Positions 23,579 through 24,278 of a stretch of 24,278 nt of DNA are shown here, one piece after another. Under the pieces are notes generated by a model. That model was given only the letters and a program-made list of their open reading frames with translations. It was not told the origin of the DNA and did no database searches. Source of the stretch: Fibrobacter sp. (GTDB lineage: Bacteria; Fibrobacterota; Fibrobacteria; Fibrobacterales; Fibrobacteraceae); the NCBI GenBank assembly GCA_017550445.1, contig JAFZOV010000009.1, positions 1-24,278 on the forward strand, written 5' to 3'. Position 1 is the stretch's first letter; each line of letters opens with the position of its first letter. Position numbers and translations under genes: made by a program.

Positions 23579-24142
23579 CTACAGTTCGAACGCGAAGCCC
23601 AAATCCTTGAGAGCGGGGTTCTTCGTGTCTTTCTCGGAAAGGAGAGGCTCGAAGCCGTTACCCACAGGCCACTTGATGCCGATTTCGGGGTCGTTCCACA
23701 TAAGGCCGCCCTCGTCCTTGGGGTCGTACAGGCGGGTGCACTTGTAAACAAATGTCGCCGTTTCGCTGAGAACCACGAACCCGTGGGCAAAACCCTCGGG
23801 AATGTAGAGCTGGTTTTTCTTTTCGGCAGAAAGCGTAACGCCTTCCCACTTGCCAAACGTGGGGCTGCCCTTGCGCAGGTCCACCGCCACGTCAAAGACT
23901 TCGCCATCGATCACGCGGACAAGCTTGCCCTGCGGGTTCTTTTTCTGGAAATGCAAACCGCGGAGCACGCCCTTCTTGCTCTTGGACTCGTTGTCCTGCA
24001 CAAACACCATGTTCAGGCCTGCGGCATCGAACTCGCCCTTGTTGTAGGTTTCCATGAAATAGCCGCGCTGGTCGCCAAAGACCGTCGGCTCGATGATGGT
24101 CACGCCCTCGATGGAGGTCTTGATGAAATTGAACTTACCCAT
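23579..24142 (-). CDS. rfbC: dTDP-4-dehydrorhamnose 3,5-epimerase
   Basis: The 187-residue RmlC cupin converts dTDP-4-keto-6-deoxyglucose to the L-rhamnose precursor. Visible features are FGDQRGYFMETYN, FVQDNESKSKKGVLRGLHFQ with the catalytic His in RGLHFQ, GKLVRVIDGEVFDVAVDLRKGSPTFGKW, LYIPEGFAHGFVVLSE, FVYKCTRLYDPKDEGGL and WNDPEIGIKWP. The length is normal. Its ATG overlaps the upstream rfbB stop by one base (TAATG), so the two are coupled. Confidence 0.93.
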   Translation of the reverse strand: MGKFNFIKTSIEGVTIIEPTVFGDQRGYFMETYNKGEFDAAGLNMVFVQDNESKSKKGVLRGLHFQKKNPQGKLVRVIDGEVFDVAVDLRKGSPTFGKWEGVTLSAEKKNQLYIPEGFAHGFVVLSETATFVYKCTRLYDPKDEGGLMWNDPEIGIKWPVGNGFEPLLSEKDTKNPALKDLGFAFEL

Positions 24143-24278
24143 TATCTATTCCCGTACATTTTTTCGTAATACTTCTCGTAGTCACCGCTCGTGATGTTGT
24201 CGAGCCATTCCTGGTTGTCGAGGTACCAGCGCACCGTCTTCTCGATGCCTTCCTCGAACTGCAGGCTCGGTTCCCAGC
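24142..24278 (-). CDS. rfbB: dTDP-glucose 4,6-dehydratase, C-terminal end (partial)
   Basis: The last 44 or so codons of an RmlB-type enzyme run off the window edge: GWEPSLQFEEGIEKTVRWYL, DNQEWLDNITSGDY, then YEKYYEKMYGNR and TAA. The pattern of a Trp-containing proline region, EGIEKTV-WY and DN-WL is typical of the RmlB C-terminus. It is the first visible gene of the minus-strand operon. Confidence 0.9.
   Translation of the reverse strand, partial: WEPSLQFEEGIEKTVRWYLDNQEWLDNITSGDYEKYYEKMYGNR

Noticed and set aside
1..24278. CRISPR array or insertion sequence
   Set aside because: No regularly spaced short repeats with unique spacers and no transposase-like frame were seen.

Overview
The window looks like a chromosomal segment of a Fibrobacter-type bacterium (phylum Fibrobacterota). 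This is inferred from a C-terminal Fibrobacter major-paralogous (FISUMP-type) domain in a 1,133-residue lipoprotein, from a TIGR02147-type regulator paired with a lipoprotein, from several Cys-anchored lipoproteins with Ser-rich stretches, and from an ileS of the HYGH type. By eye, housekeeping and envelope genes are GC-rich with strong third-position bias, which produces long antisense shadow frames. The stretches near 0.45-2.6 kb and 6.1-8.2 kb are AT-rich and look accessory.

Layout. 1-423 (-): 5' part of ileS, interrupted by two hairpin-forming, non-coding insertions. 424-2600: mostly intergenic or accessory DNA with a gene remnant, a membrane protein and a DUF1413-like small protein. 2570-5971 (-): large repeat-bearing FISUMP lipoprotein with an unusual leader (attenuator-like hairpin, 12-G tract). 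6505-9404 (+): an ORF6N-domain gene with an in-frame amber codon, a small orphan ORF and a DUF1016/YhcG-type nuclease gene; the ORF6N and nuclease genes follow copies of the same ~150-nt leader, which can fold to bury the ribosome binding site. 9569-12503 (+): lipoprotein, sugar-porter MFS transporter, Vsr-type endonuclease. 12536-14646 (-): regulator and carbohydrate-binding-like lipoprotein, overlapping by one base. 14845-15592 (-): RimJ/RimL-type acetyltransferase and tRNA-Leu(CAG). 15841-17917 (-): three-gene operon of two membrane proteins and a secreted alpha/beta hydrolase. 17946-19337 (+): MORN-repeat exported protein. 19401-20421 (+): pheS with an apparent 2-nt deletion. 20572-24278 (-): polysaccharide operon rfbB (partial)-rfbC-wzb-wza-manC.

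How the parts work together. The right end is a surface-polysaccharide module: rfbB and rfbC make dTDP-L-rhamnose precursors, manC makes GDP-mannose, and the Wza and Wzb homologues form the export and phosphatase control parts. The regulator/lipoprotein pair, the FISUMP protein and the MORN protein add to a lipoprotein-rich cell surface. The most unusual signals are the two structured insertions in ileS, the shared RBS-sequestering leader of the ORF6N and DUF1016 genes, palindromic repeats inside the DUF1016 gene, and lesions in two aminoacyl-tRNA synthetase genes in one window. All functional calls are by eye, without database searches.
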